Shown: positions 49,901 through 60,244 of the stretch, in pieces
Layout: every line of letters begins with the position of its first letter
Position numbering within the stretch: position 1 is the first letter of the stretch
Source: Blastomyces gilchristii SLH14081
Taxonomy: Eukaryota > Ascomycota > Eurotiomycetes > Onygenales > Ajellomycetaceae
Length of the DNA stretch: 64,000 bases
Direction: 5' to 3'
Assembly: GCF_000003855.2 (NCBI RefSeq)
Contig: NW_003101656.1
Location: 278,618-342,617, forward strand
Made by a program: the position numbers and the translations under genes
The notes under the pieces: generated by a model
The model's database searches: none
What the model saw: only the letters and a program-made list of their open reading frames with translations
Told to the model about the DNA's origin: nothing

Positions 49901-51323
49901 GCTCTGACTAATGAACTTCTTCAGACTCTCACTGAAGCAGTATATTAAGAAGCACCTTGATTTTTCTCAGAACTATGTATAAGAACTGATATCTCAGAAT
50001 ATTCAATTGATAACAATACCACTCTATGATTCTGTAAACAATACTGAGTCTTTCACTCTGAACTCTTACACATCTGAATAATGTTATAGATGCATGATTT
50101 GTACATGACTGACTATTCAGACTATGAATAACTGTATAGAATGAGCTTCTGAGAGTTCTACTGATCTGAGATATTAAATAGCATCAGATACTTTGTCTGA
50201 AACTGTAATTACTATTATTCTGTTATCTCATGAAAGAGCTGTAGAAAAGATCTATTAAAATCACTTAATATCTTTAATAAAATCTGATAAGATGTAGTAA
50301 TTGACTTTGATATTAATCTATCTAAGAGTAAGAATTATAAAAACATTCTGATCATCATGAATCAATTAAGTAAAGATATAATATTGAAATCTTGTAATAA
50401 GATGAATATTAAACAAGTTACTGAAGCTTTTCTACAGATCTTATTCTATCAGATATATGAATTACTGAGATCTATAGTATTAGATCAGAGTTATTAATTT
50501 ATAAGTACTCTCTAAATAAGAATCTGTTAAGTTCTTAAGATTATATACTATCTATTAACTATCTATCACTCTGAGACTGATAATATATCAGAACAGATAA
50601 TTCAGACTGTAAAGAATTATCTCTGTAAGTTCTGTAATCACTTATAAAATGATTGACATGATCTACTTCTACACACAGAGATTACTATTAATAAATGAGA
50701 TATTATTTTAACAGATATAAGTCTGTTCTTTCTTACACACAGTTATTACATGAAGATGTTGAATCTTTCAGAGATTACACTGTTCATATCAGATCTCTGC
50801 AGTTCAATTCAGATCACTAATAATATAGTAATAAATCTCTGAGATACTCATAACTGAGTAGAGATCTTCATAGTAACTATAAAACAAGATTAAGAGAATT
50901 AAATCAATGTTCACTGAGACTCTGCTGAATAATATAAGATAGAAGACTTGATATAATTAAATCTTAAGAATATACAGATCATATGTTCATCTTGTATACT
51001 GAATTACTATTATATCAAGTATAAACTGATAGAAGTTCTAGATAGTTATAACTACTGTCTTAACATATTATCAGAGATTTATAATATCTTTTATACAAGC
51101 TTACTCTGCTGTGTTGTTACTGATCTGTTCTCTTCTCAACTGACTTCTAACTGACAGCTGTCAGATATCATAGAAGAAGATAATAAGCTTGAGTGAGAGA
51201 TTGAGAATATTCTTGATAAGAGATTCTGTGACTGCAGCTGATAATATTTTATGAAACAAGTTAGTTATAATCAACTGATCTGAACTCTGAGTTCTATGTT
51301 ATCTGAAACAGCAGTTCTTGACT
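46955..51323 (+). mobile_element. Gypsy B4: 5'-truncated chromovirus, 3' part beyond C2
   Basis: This aligns with B3 from 11745 on, so the LTR and start of gag are missing. The gag knuckle at 47511-47552 preserves CINC and the final Cys. Protease is near 47800, RT at about 48430-49190 (YLDNILIF near 48890, second catalytic Asp changed to Asn) and RNase H at 49240-49690. Integrase is at 50030-51120, and the chromodomain starts at 51179. C2 interrupts the chromodomain at 51323 (target GACT), and B4 continues at 59554-59895 with the end of the domain and the 3' LTR. Stops abound. Confidence 0.85.
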
Positions 51324-51506
51324 TGTGATTCAAAGGTTGCTTCAGCCAGCGTACGATTACAGGCGTACGCCGGCTTCTTATATATTGAATCTCGTACGCT
51401 AATTTAATTAGCGGCCGCTATGGCCCCTTTACACTTGTATGTGTACACTAGTAGTTCGGAAGTGGCCGCGGTATTATCCGATGGTCGTACATTCTTCTGA
51501 ACCACA
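51324..51506 (-). repeat. C2 3' LTR
   Basis: This 183-bp LTR reads TGTGATTC..GAACCACA on the plus strand. It carries several CGTACG palindromes and GCGGCCGC. Against the 5' LTR it differs at 14 positions, all transitions inside CpG; eight of the mutated states are in this copy. Confidence 0.93.
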
Positions 51507-51518
51507 TTCTCCCTCACC
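51507..51518 (-). promoter_or_regulatory. C2 polypurine tract
   Basis: Read on the minus strand, GGTGAGGGAGAA directly precedes the 3' LTR (TGTGG), the expected place and composition for the plus-strand primer. C1 has GATGAGAGAGAA at the same place. Confidence 0.75.
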
Positions 51519-51809
51519 AGATTCAGTCACACTCATGTGACCATGTTGTACGCCCTAGCTTCATGTGAATTAGCTTGTCACTAGCATTTCACAATTGTGT
51601 GACCTATCCCTGATTCGGCTAGTGTTCTGCATACACCCTCACAAAGAAACTTTCACTATATTACATCACTCATTCACTAACTTTTCTCATTCTTCAATCA
51701 TCTTCTTCATTCCATCATCATCAAACACCACTATCATTCAAGATTCCTACTCCTTCTCCTGTTCAACTCTTTCTATCTGTTCATCTATCACATTGTACAT
51801 GTTCCTGGC

Positions 51810-53518
51810 AATGGCCCCTCATTCTCACAACAAGCGTCATTGTAGTGCCCATACCAGGCAGTTTGTTAGCAGTAAGTGTAACATGTTGTGAAACATGATC
51901 AGGGCTTGTTTATCTTCTAATGATTGTCAGAACAATGTATTATCATGAATGATGACACACCTTCTTGTACACCCTCAATCATTTCTCTTCTCAGTGGGTT
52001 CCTGATTGTGTTTTCTGGCATGATTTTGCATGAATGCAGATGCTGATATGTTTGTTTTTATTTGTATAGAATTATCATGTGTTGACAGATTCACATCCAC
52101 TGATGATAGTAAACCCAATGTTGAATCATTGATTGAGAACTTAGAGGATGTGATAATGAAGAAATTGTCTGTGTCATGTGTGGCTGAGTCTTCTGCATTC
52201 TCTTCTCTTCTCTCTGTTCCTTTCTCTGCTGCTCCCCTTCAATCTCCTACACCTGCCCCTGTGTCTGGTTCTCCCGCTCCCGCTACCCCTGTTCCTGCGA
52301 CCCCCACTTCTGCCACTCCTGGTTTTGCCACCTCTGCTTTTGTTACCAGCTCTCCCTGATTCAAGGAGATGTTGCATAGGCTTAATGAACCATGTCTCTC
52401 AGTGTGTACACTTCTGCTCTTCTTGCCAACTCCCAGAACAATTTATTGTATGAAGACTGTGTACAACACAACTATCTGAAGCTCAGTTGCAGACACTGAT
52501 TATTACATTTGTTTTAAATATTTATAATGAGACAATTATTCATTCATATCAGAGAATCACCCCTCTTCTCAACAGTGTTGAGATCATGAGTCTTTTTCTT
52601 TTCATCTTTTCAATCTGACACTGATTTTCCTGTTCTTAGAAGAAATTGTTATGAGTTTTACTGTGTATGAAGTTGTGACATTCACAGATATCAAGAAGCT
52701 TTTTACAATTGTAAAGTTCAATATTGCAGAGATATCTGCTCTGATGAATTTCTTTAGAATGATTGATCTGTATCAGCCTATTCTCTGATGTCTGTCATCT
52801 GACTTTGTAGTGCAGGTGAAAGATATCCGTGTTTTCAGAAATGAGAACACAGATGTCATACTCTTTTACACTCACAGGTGTGAGGCTTGTATGTCTTGTC
52901 TGAGATGTCATTGTGAGAATGAGTCATTTGCATACTGTGTTCTGCTTTCTGCATTTCTCTGTGTCTCTCTCTCTCTTTCTGAGAAGCCTTGTGTGTGTTG
53001 TAATTGCATGTACAATTCTAAGACCAGTGAGTGTTTATTCAGTAACTGTTCCCATCTCTGATTTTGTGATTTTCATATGCTAACAATAATTCTTAGTTGC
53101 TTCAGTGTCAGAGACCATTCTGATTGAAGATGATAACACTGCTGAGACTACTCTCTCTCACTCTCAAGCTTCTTCTGTCACTTTCTCTTCCTTCTCTGCA
53201 GGGAAGGTTGTGCACACACTGAGTTATAAGCATTCAGCTCTGAGTGACTTCTGTCATTCATCTGATCCTGTGTCTTCTTCTTCTTCTATTTCTTTCACCT
53301 TCACTTCCTCTGCCCTGACTCCTGGTCCTGCAGGTCCTGTGCTCTCCTTCAATTTCTCTATACATACATGTGCACATTTCTATATTAGTATTCCAGTCAA
53401 TCTTGCAATCAATGACATTAATGTTGTACACAGAGTGATAGAGAAATCAGAGACATGCATGATGTTATTACAAGAGCAGCTTGTAACTCTTGAATTTCTT
53501 ACAGACCTTGAGTTTTGA
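51810..53518 (+). CDS. Antisense accessory gene in gypsy C2, cysteine-rich product
   Basis: Runs opposite to C2 transcription between pol and the 3' LTR. Parts visible: a possible first exon, MAPHSHNKRHC, at 51810 followed by GTAAGT at 51870. An ORF at 52030-52479 has a Pro/Ala/Ser-rich middle (52200-52350) and one in-frame TGA at 52357 that C1 lacks. A second coding block from about 52642 to 53026 has one Trp-type TGA at 52786. The last exon is 53097-53518. The second block holds a CX2CX2CX2CXC cluster (52879-52914) and CVCCNC (52987-53004), suggesting metal binding. The intron 53027-53096 joins the last two in phase. I recognise no family. Some fungal gypsy elements are reported to carry extra antisense ORFs (from memory: Boty of Botrytis); relatedness is untested. 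Confidence 0.6.
53027..53096 (+). other. 70-bp spliceosomal intron in the antisense gene
   Basis: Donor GTGAGT at 53027, branch-like GCTAACA at 53079-53085 and acceptor TTAG ending at 53096, at a typical fungal size. Splicing joins the cysteine-rich frame (codon starting at 53026) to the frame SVSETILIEDD without a shift. The donor is kept in C1 (reverse complement near 3205-3215). A sense-strand retroelement RNA would not show plus-strand splice signals, so this supports a real antisense gene. Confidence 0.7.
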
Positions 53519-53629
53519 GATTTCCTTTGTTTTTGATGTTTTTCAGATGACATGGTGTTGGAAATAGATTAAATGTGTAGTGTATGAAAATGAATGAAGT
53601 GTGTATGATAATATTTGTCTTTTACAGTT

Positions 53630-56600
53630 GACTCTTACAGTTGATGATCAATTCATCATCTCTTTTCTTACACTTTTTCTCTATCTGCTAGTCACTACTC
53701 TTATACAATCTCTATATGATACAGCATTCAGTGACTAGGTTCAGCAGCTTCTAACTTTTTATAATTCTGTCTCATGCATTATACTGTCTCTCTTCACCTG
53801 CTCAGATCACTATAGTGAACAGCTCATCAAAACTAACCTCATCTGATCTCTGAGTGTTCTCAGAGGTCAAGATGGCTTGATCTCACATGTCTGTGAATGT
53901 TTCAGATAGTTCATCCTCTGTAGTCTTCATGATTGAACTGGTGTAAACAGTTGAATTCAACTCTGAATTTCTTTTTCTTCTGTGACCTGACTCATGTGCA
54001 AGTCTGCTGCTTTGAGATCACTCTTTGCTGTGTTGCACTCACTGTCTGTGATGTGTTATTGTATGATCAGCTACAGTCTCATCACTTATTAAAGTATGAC
54101 ATTCACCTGATTTCTTCATTTCTTCCCATTCTTTCCTTATAATTGTGAAAAGATCAGAATAAGTGAGATCATCTGATTCATAAGTATCTATGATTTCTCT
54201 TACTTCATGAGACTTTTCAATTGTAAGTCTCTTCTTTTTCAATGCTGACAATAGTGCTGTGAATGATCATAATCTGCTCAGGTCTTGCATCTTTGCTTTC
54301 ACAAGTTATGAATCATTGATTAAGTTGTGTAAGATCTGTTCCCCTGATTCTTTCAATGTGTACATTCTCAGAGAATGTGATTTGAGTATTTTATATGACT
54401 TAAATTATCTAGGTTGGAACTTCTCAGGACTCTCATTGTGTATAAGAACTCACATTCTCATCTTGAGACTCAATTCCTTAACAAGTGAGTCTTGTATTCT
54501 TTTCAATTGAATTGCTCAGTTCAGGAGTAACTCATTAGCTTTTGTGCATGCATGGCTGATCTCTTTCAATCTTGATTCTGCATCTGTGACTGTTGCATCT
54601 GCAACTGCTGTTTCTACTGCATCTGCAACTGCTCTCTCTCTCATCTTTTCTAAAACATTCTCCAGAATGCGCGGATGCAATTCATACAACAGGTAGAATG
54701 ATGAACACTTGAAGACTGCATGCTGTTGAATCCGCATGGCCAATAGTGCCTGTCTGAGATATTCATCTCATAGTCTCATAGGCTTACTCACTAGATATTT
54801 CATCAGCATGTTACTCAAGATTTCATTCAAGTGTTCCATCTTTCTGTTTATCTGTAGATGATATGATGTTGTTCTACAATGTCTTGTCTGTAACTGGCCT
54901 ATGAAATATCTCACTGCTTCTTCTACAAGATTCACACTGTTATCAGTTAGAATCTTGCGCGGTATTTCATAGTTGACATAGATCTCATCATGTAGAAACT
55001 TCATCATCATCTTCTCTGTTGTCTCTGGAACTGCTCTTGCAACTGGCCAGTCAGTAGTGTAATCAATAGCAGTGATTATTCATTGATTTTCATTTGATGT
55101 TTGCAGCAATATGTCTATGAGATCCATCTCTCATCATTTGAATGATTGTATTGTACACTCTACCTGATGTTGTGCTTTCTCACATTCTAATCCTTTCTTA
55201 GATTCTTTCATAACCTGGCAATTCAGGCACTTGTGAGTGTACATCTGAATGTCCTCAGCCATGCTTAGTCAGTATACTCTTGGTTTGAGTATACTCATGA
55301 GTTCAGGGCTTTCTAAGTGATCAAATTCCTTGTGTATGTAAGTCATCAAGTTACATCTAAATGAAGATTCTAGATAGGGAGCTTCTGTGTATTCTAGATT
55401 GCAGTAAAGCACAACATTATTTTCATTTCTCAATTTTCCCAGCTTGAAGTTCAGAAGCATCTCTTCTACTACTCTTGTGAGACACTTGTTATCTGACATC
55501 TTACCATTCTCTAAGTGAGAGATTATAATGTTCACTCATTCTGATTTCTTGCATTCTCTCAGTGTGTTTAACATGAACATCTCTTGTGCCTGGTTTGCAG
55601 AACTCTCACTCATGAAATTGAGTCTGTGACTGATTGCATCCAGCACCACTGTGTTCAATCTCTTTTAGTATTTGATATGAAGATCATACACTTGGAACTC
55701 TGAGATTCAATGTGCTAAGCATTTGAAAGGTTTTGTCATTGATTGTAGATAGATGAGGCTTTTGTGATCTGTGATCACTGTTGTTGTATGCTCATTGTTG
55801 ATATATCTATCTCACAACACCAGCATGTGCTTGATCACTAGCAATTCCTTTTCATGCACTGAGTAATTGAGCTCAGCGCCTGATAGTTTCCTACCATCAT
55901 ACATCACCAGGTGCAGCTTGTCATCCTTGCTCATCTGTAGAAGAGTGCCTCTGATAGCTCATTTGAATGCATCTGTCTTGATGTAGAAAGGTTTATCATG
56001 ATCTGATTGAATAAGCACTGAGAATGTTATTACACATTCTCTCAGTGTGAGAAAAGCCTCTTTGCACACAGCATTTCAGATGATTGAATAAAACTTCTTC
56101 TTTTGCAGATTTGTATCTGTTTCTCTTAAGAGATCTGAGAGTGATGCAGATATTCATGCAAAATCCTTGATGAACCTGCAGTAGTATGAGACCAACTCAA
56201 GAAACTGTCATACATGGTGTACATTTCTCAGCCATGGCTAATTTGCTATGACATTCAATTTCTTCAGGATGAGGTGTATACAGCCATCACTTACTATATG
56301 TCTCATGAACTTCAACTCTTCTGTTCCAAATACACACTTGATTGATTTGATATAGAGCTTATGCTCTGTCAGAGTTGTAAGCACTTCATCAAGATGCTTC
56401 AGATGTTCATTGTATGAGTTTGAAAAGACTAGGATGTCATTGAGATATATAAGGCATGAGGTTTCATTCTGTTTATAAAGAATTGTATTCATTATTGTTT
56501 GAAAGATGACAGATGCATTTGTCAGACTGAATGATATTGCTAGGAATTCGAACTTCTCTCATTGTATATTAAATGCAGTTCACAGAACTGACAGTTCATC

Positions 56601-57560
56601 TATGCAGATCTGCCAGTATTCTGAGAGAAGATTGATCTTCAATAGATATCAGGTGTTTTCAACTGTATCCAACTGTTGTTGAATCTGTGACAGTGAATAT
56701 TCATTCTTGATCATTAGCTTGTTGAGTGCTTGATAATTGATACACATCTGTCACTCTTCACCTGTCTTTTTCACAAATAGAACTGGAAAGCCTCACGCGC
56801 TTGATGAGAGTTGTATGAGACCACATTCTAGAAGGTCTGTGATCTGATGCTTCTGTTCTTTGAGGTGTGTTTGTGACAGAGAGTACACATTCTGGTTGAC
56901 TGGTTTTGCATCCCCTGTGTCAATCTCATGTATGAATCCTCATTCCAGCGACAATTCTGATGGAAGATCTGTTCAGAAGACCTTCCCATGCTTCTCCAGA
57001 AGCTTCTTCATATGCTTATCCTCCCACATATCTTTTATCTTAGTTTCCTCCACTTCCAGGTCTCATATGACATACAGAATGCTTTCAGATGAGGTCTTGC
57101 AAATCATTCTCTTTGCTTGTTGATGTGTAAGCAGATTTAATCCTTCTATATCAGAGATGTGGAATGTCCTTCTCATATCAGTTGATAGAATTGTATGAAC
57201 CATTTTCTTCCTATTGATCAACTGCATATAGCATGTACATCATTGAATCTGCGGATTGAACCTTTAAAATCAATCAAGTTCAAGAATAAGATTGTATTCC
57301 ACATTCTGCAGCTCTCACGCCCAAATATAGCAAGACCATTCTCTGAAGTGCAAGAGAACTCTTACTTTTGCAGGTGATATCAAATATCAGTTATTAAGTA
57401 ATCTTATGTGTTGAGAATCCTTCACTCAGCAGACCTCTTTCAATCTTTGAATTATATAATCATCAATATATTGTGTCAAAGCTCCTGTGTCTGCTAACAC
57501 TTTTGCAGCCATCTCTCAATTCTTATTCAAGTGTCTCTTATACATTAACATTTCAGGCCT
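53630..57560 (-). pseudogene. C2 pol: RT, RNase H, integrase, long C-terminal extension
   Basis: The open stretches 56492-56238, 55535-55269, 55010-54768, 54743-54516 and 54251-54039 are all in one phase, so pol has stops but no net frameshift across 2.4 kb. The RT box YLNDILVFS (first Asp changed to Asn) is near 56445. RNase H has TDAF near 55970 and TDHKSL near 55770. In integrase, the first Asp lies in AIDYTTDW near 55055, the second in TDNSVNL near 54945 and the Glu in MEHLNEIL near 54835. A charged tail (KEWEEMKKSGE, Ala/Val/Asp repeats) extends to about 53630. I see no chromodomain. Confidence 0.85.
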
Positions 57561-57599
57561 CAAGGCATTGAGATGAGCATTCACTTCATCCTCGCCTGC

Positions 57600-59361
57600 A
57601 CCTTAGTCAGGAGCCTGCTTCTTCTTTGCATTCACAGAATTCAGAGAGTCATCTAACACAGACATCTCTTTCACTTTGAAGGCTTTTCATAGAATATCAG
57701 TGAGTGCCTCTGAGCTCACTGATTCTGCTAGTTTTTTGACTGTGCATGCTGAGTGCAATCTTTTGTATCATGATTTTGACATCTGCAGTTGAAACAAGCT
57801 TGATACTCATAACATCAAGATTTTCACTCAGAGGATCTCTTTTTCAGAGAATTCAGCACTTTAGTGATGACATTCAGATCTAGATTCATTGTGTCTAAGT
57901 GTGTGACTTGTGTTATAGAAGTCTGATTATCTGTTCTCTGCTAAGACATACTTGATTACAGTATTTTCTGTTACAATTGACTCACTTGTTTCTGTACAAT
58001 GAGAATGTTGTATACTTCTTTCACTGTGTCTGATTATGAGGTTAAGCATTTCCATTCTGCTCTCAACTCAGGCATAAGATTATGAATGAAGATCTGTAAA
58101 CAGAAAGATATTGAAAGCTCTTCATTCAATGCAAGATAGTGTAAACTGAAGTGTGTGAAGTATGATGTAAGATCACTCACTTATCTACACTCAGTGAAGT
58201 ATTTGTAACACTTGTCTCATGTGTTCACTTTCTCAAAGTTATGCAAGATTCATTTGAAAAACTCATTCCATATTCATGGGAATGAATATTGCTCCAGGTC
58301 TGTGAGGTTCATCTTTTCATCAGTCATTCATAATGACTTCACTTTTTCATGTAGAAACACAGCAGATCTTAAGACTTGTTGAAATTCTGTTAACTGTCTG
58401 CCTGTGAGTTCATGTTCAATCTGATAATATGATCACATCTGACTTAGCCAGCTGATTGCAGCATCATTTTTTCAGTCATCATTGAAGCTTGATAGCTTCA
58501 GCAGATCTCCTGACTTGATATATTCCATGCTTGAATTCTCATCCTGCACAGCAGTCTCTGATGATGTGTATGCTTCTGAAGAGGTTGTGAATGATCATGA
58601 TGAGATCTCCAGGTTCAGTGTAGTTGCCTGTCTGTGTAAACATTTGATCTCCTGCTGCAGGCCTAAGATCTGGTTTTCTCTATTCTTATTGATGATGATG
58701 ATTGTGTCAGTGAAGCTCTTCATAGTGAATGCTTGATCTGCAGTGAATGTCAATTGTTGTTTGACTTCTGTCTCAGCCTGTCACTGTGTATGCAAGACCT
58801 CAATCTCATTTAGAATCCTCATATGTGTACAGAGCTTCAATTCCAGTTTAACAGTCTCAGTCACTTTTCTTACTGCTTCAAGTAAACTCTCTGAGAGGTT
58901 CTGCATATCTTCTGATTCAGGTAGCAGAGAAGAGTGTTATTCATATTAGCTAGAGAAGATATTCATTTCAGTGATTGATTTCTGGTTGATTGTACAATGT
59001 CTATCATTATATCACTATATCATTATATGATTTCTGTTATCATTGTATGACTCTGGTAGTGGCCATCCCTCTCTTTTATCCTTCTTTTGAGTAGGGAGTG
59101 AACTTCTTTGAATCTGGTTCACCACTTTCATCTCTTTTCTCACACCCCATTCATTCGCATACATGGCATTCACCTGGGCATGGAGTTTTCCCTCAACAAG
59201 TGAAGCAGCAGCATCAATTGAATGCTCTTCCACTCACTGCTCTTCATACACTATCTTTTGAGATGTTCTAGGATCACACTGACATGATAACTATGAATCA
59301 CTTCATAGACAGAATTATCATGTCCTGGAGGAGCCTGCGCTTCTCACCAGTTTTTAGACAT
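57600..59361 (-). pseudogene. C2 gag
   Basis: An ATG at 59361, only 10 bp inside the 5' LTR, starts MSKNW. A phase change occurs before the open stretch 59233-59015 (ASLVEGKLHAQVNAMYANEWGV). The middle (58950-58000) is helical and charged, with an ISWLSQ-type capsid segment near 58450. A zinc knuckle ACFNCRCQNHDTKDC (CX2CX4HX4C) lies at about 57750-57800. Protease should follow near 57300-57560, but I do not see its D-S/T-G box. The Gln/Glu-rich helices and knuckle fit a Ty3/gypsy gag. Stops and at least one frameshift inactivate it. Confidence 0.75.
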
Positions 59362-59370
59362 GCTATCAGA

Positions 59371-59553
59371 TGTGATTCAAAGGTTGCTTCAGCCAGCATA
59401 TGATTACAGGTGTATGCCGGCTTCTTATATATTGAATCTCATACACTAATTTAATTAGCGGCCGCTATGGCCCCTTTACACTCGTACGCGTACGCTAGTA
59501 GTTCGGAAGCGGCCGCGGTATTATCCGACGGTCGTACGTTCTTCCGAACCACA
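59371..59553 (-). repeat. C2 5' LTR
   Basis: This 183-bp partner of 51324-51506 has CpG sites mutated at six positions. It contains CGTACGCGTACG at about 59483-59494 and two GCGGCCGC sites. The flank GACT (59554-59557) is the TSD. Confidence 0.93.
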
Positions 59554-59589
59554 GACTGATGAGAACTGCTTCTGAAAGAGAGAGACTAA

Positions 59590-59895
59590 TGTAACAGACT
59601 GTGTCTGATCAATTATATAGACTATTCTGTTACATTTCACAGATTCTTTCACTTTATTCTTGAATGTATACACTCTGATTCTCAGTCATTCTTGATCACT
59701 GATTCTCGGCTGCTATGAACATGTATAGATTCTTCCACTCTGAAGCTTCACTGTATACATCATTACATACATGTATAAATATTCACTTTGATTGCTGATT
59801 CTCACATCTCTTTCTTTGTCTTCTCTAATATTTTTCTCTTTGTTATATAAGACCTATCAATATCATATCAATCAATTCGGCGTAGGCCCCTTACA
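59590..59895 (+). repeat. B4 3' LTR
   Basis: This 306-bp LTR starts TGTAACAGAC and ends GGCGTAGGCCCCTTACA, the least mutated B LTR end. It is followed directly by MITE sequence (GTCTCAGCGGG), so B4 had inserted into a MITE. 59558-59589 before it is the end of the B4 chromodomain region. Confidence 0.88.
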
Positions 59896-59996
59896 GTCTC
59901 AGCGGGATTCACGCTAAGAAATGTATGAGATCAGATCAAATGAGATCAGATCAAATGAGATCAAATGTACAATTTATAATCCCGGCGGCCAGTCTA
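59896..59996 (-). mobile_element. MITE6 right fragment
   Basis: This is about 101 bp of the same MITE terminus in minus orientation, ending GGCGGCCAGTCTA. It contains a local triplication of the GATCAGATCAAATGA motif at 59930-59965, not present in other copies. The outer flank is GCTGTCAC. Confidence 0.85.
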
Positions 59997-60004
59997 GCTG
60001 TCAC

Positions 60005-60244
60005 TGACTCATTTTCTTCTCAACTGACAGCCAGCTGCCAGGAATCATAGAAGGAGATAATAAACTGAAATAAGAGATTGAAGATATTCTTAATAAGAGA
60101 CTTCACAGCAGTAGTTAATAATATTTTATAAAATGAGTTAATTATAATTATCTAATCTAAACTCTGAGTTCTGTATTATCTGAGACCACGGTTCTTGACT
60201 GATAGAAACTACACATAATCTCACTTCAGAAAGAAAGAGGTTAA
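60005..60244 (+). pseudogene. B1 integrase end and chromodomain
   Basis: B1 continues after the 13-kb block. The DSFSSQLT-like stretch near 60008-60035 is followed by a decayed chromodomain (NKLK-EIEDILNKR near 60060-60095, then a TLSSVL block near 60160). The 3' LTR follows at 60245. Matches B3 23593-23826. Confidence 0.75.

Larger units (their letters stand above)
51324..59553 (-). mobile_element. Gypsy C2: complete, lightly mutated Ty3/gypsy element
   Basis: This 8.23-kb element on the minus strand runs from 5' LTR 59553-59371 to 3' LTR 51506-51324. The 4-bp TSD GACT is at 51320-51323 and 59554-59557, and B3 at 23789-23792 is the empty site. The order is gag, pol (RT, RNase H, INT, long C-terminus), then an oppositely oriented accessory gene, then a polypurine tract and LTR. 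CG, GG and CC are still common, unlike in all neighbours, so it is the youngest large element here. Stops nevertheless interrupt gag and pol. Confidence 0.93.
46757..59996. mobile_element. 13.2-kb block bounded by inverted copies of the same hAT terminus
   Basis: The outer flanks are a perfect 8-bp repeat, GCTGTCAC, at 46749-46756 and 59997-60004, and fusing them restores uninterrupted B1 integrase C-terminus sequence (compare B3 near 23580). Inside, the left edge is TAGACTGCCCGCTGAGATC and the right edge, reverse complemented, is TAGACTGGCCGCCGGGAT. Both are the same end of the 506-bp MITE rather than its two different ends. The block holds a truncated B4 and C2. It may have moved as a composite unit or arisen by rearrangement after insertion of a MITE. 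Confidence 0.7.

Noticed and set aside
52174..52377. Arg/Gly-rich open frame on the minus strand
   Set aside because: It is the shadow of the Pro/Ala/Ser-rich part of the antisense gene.
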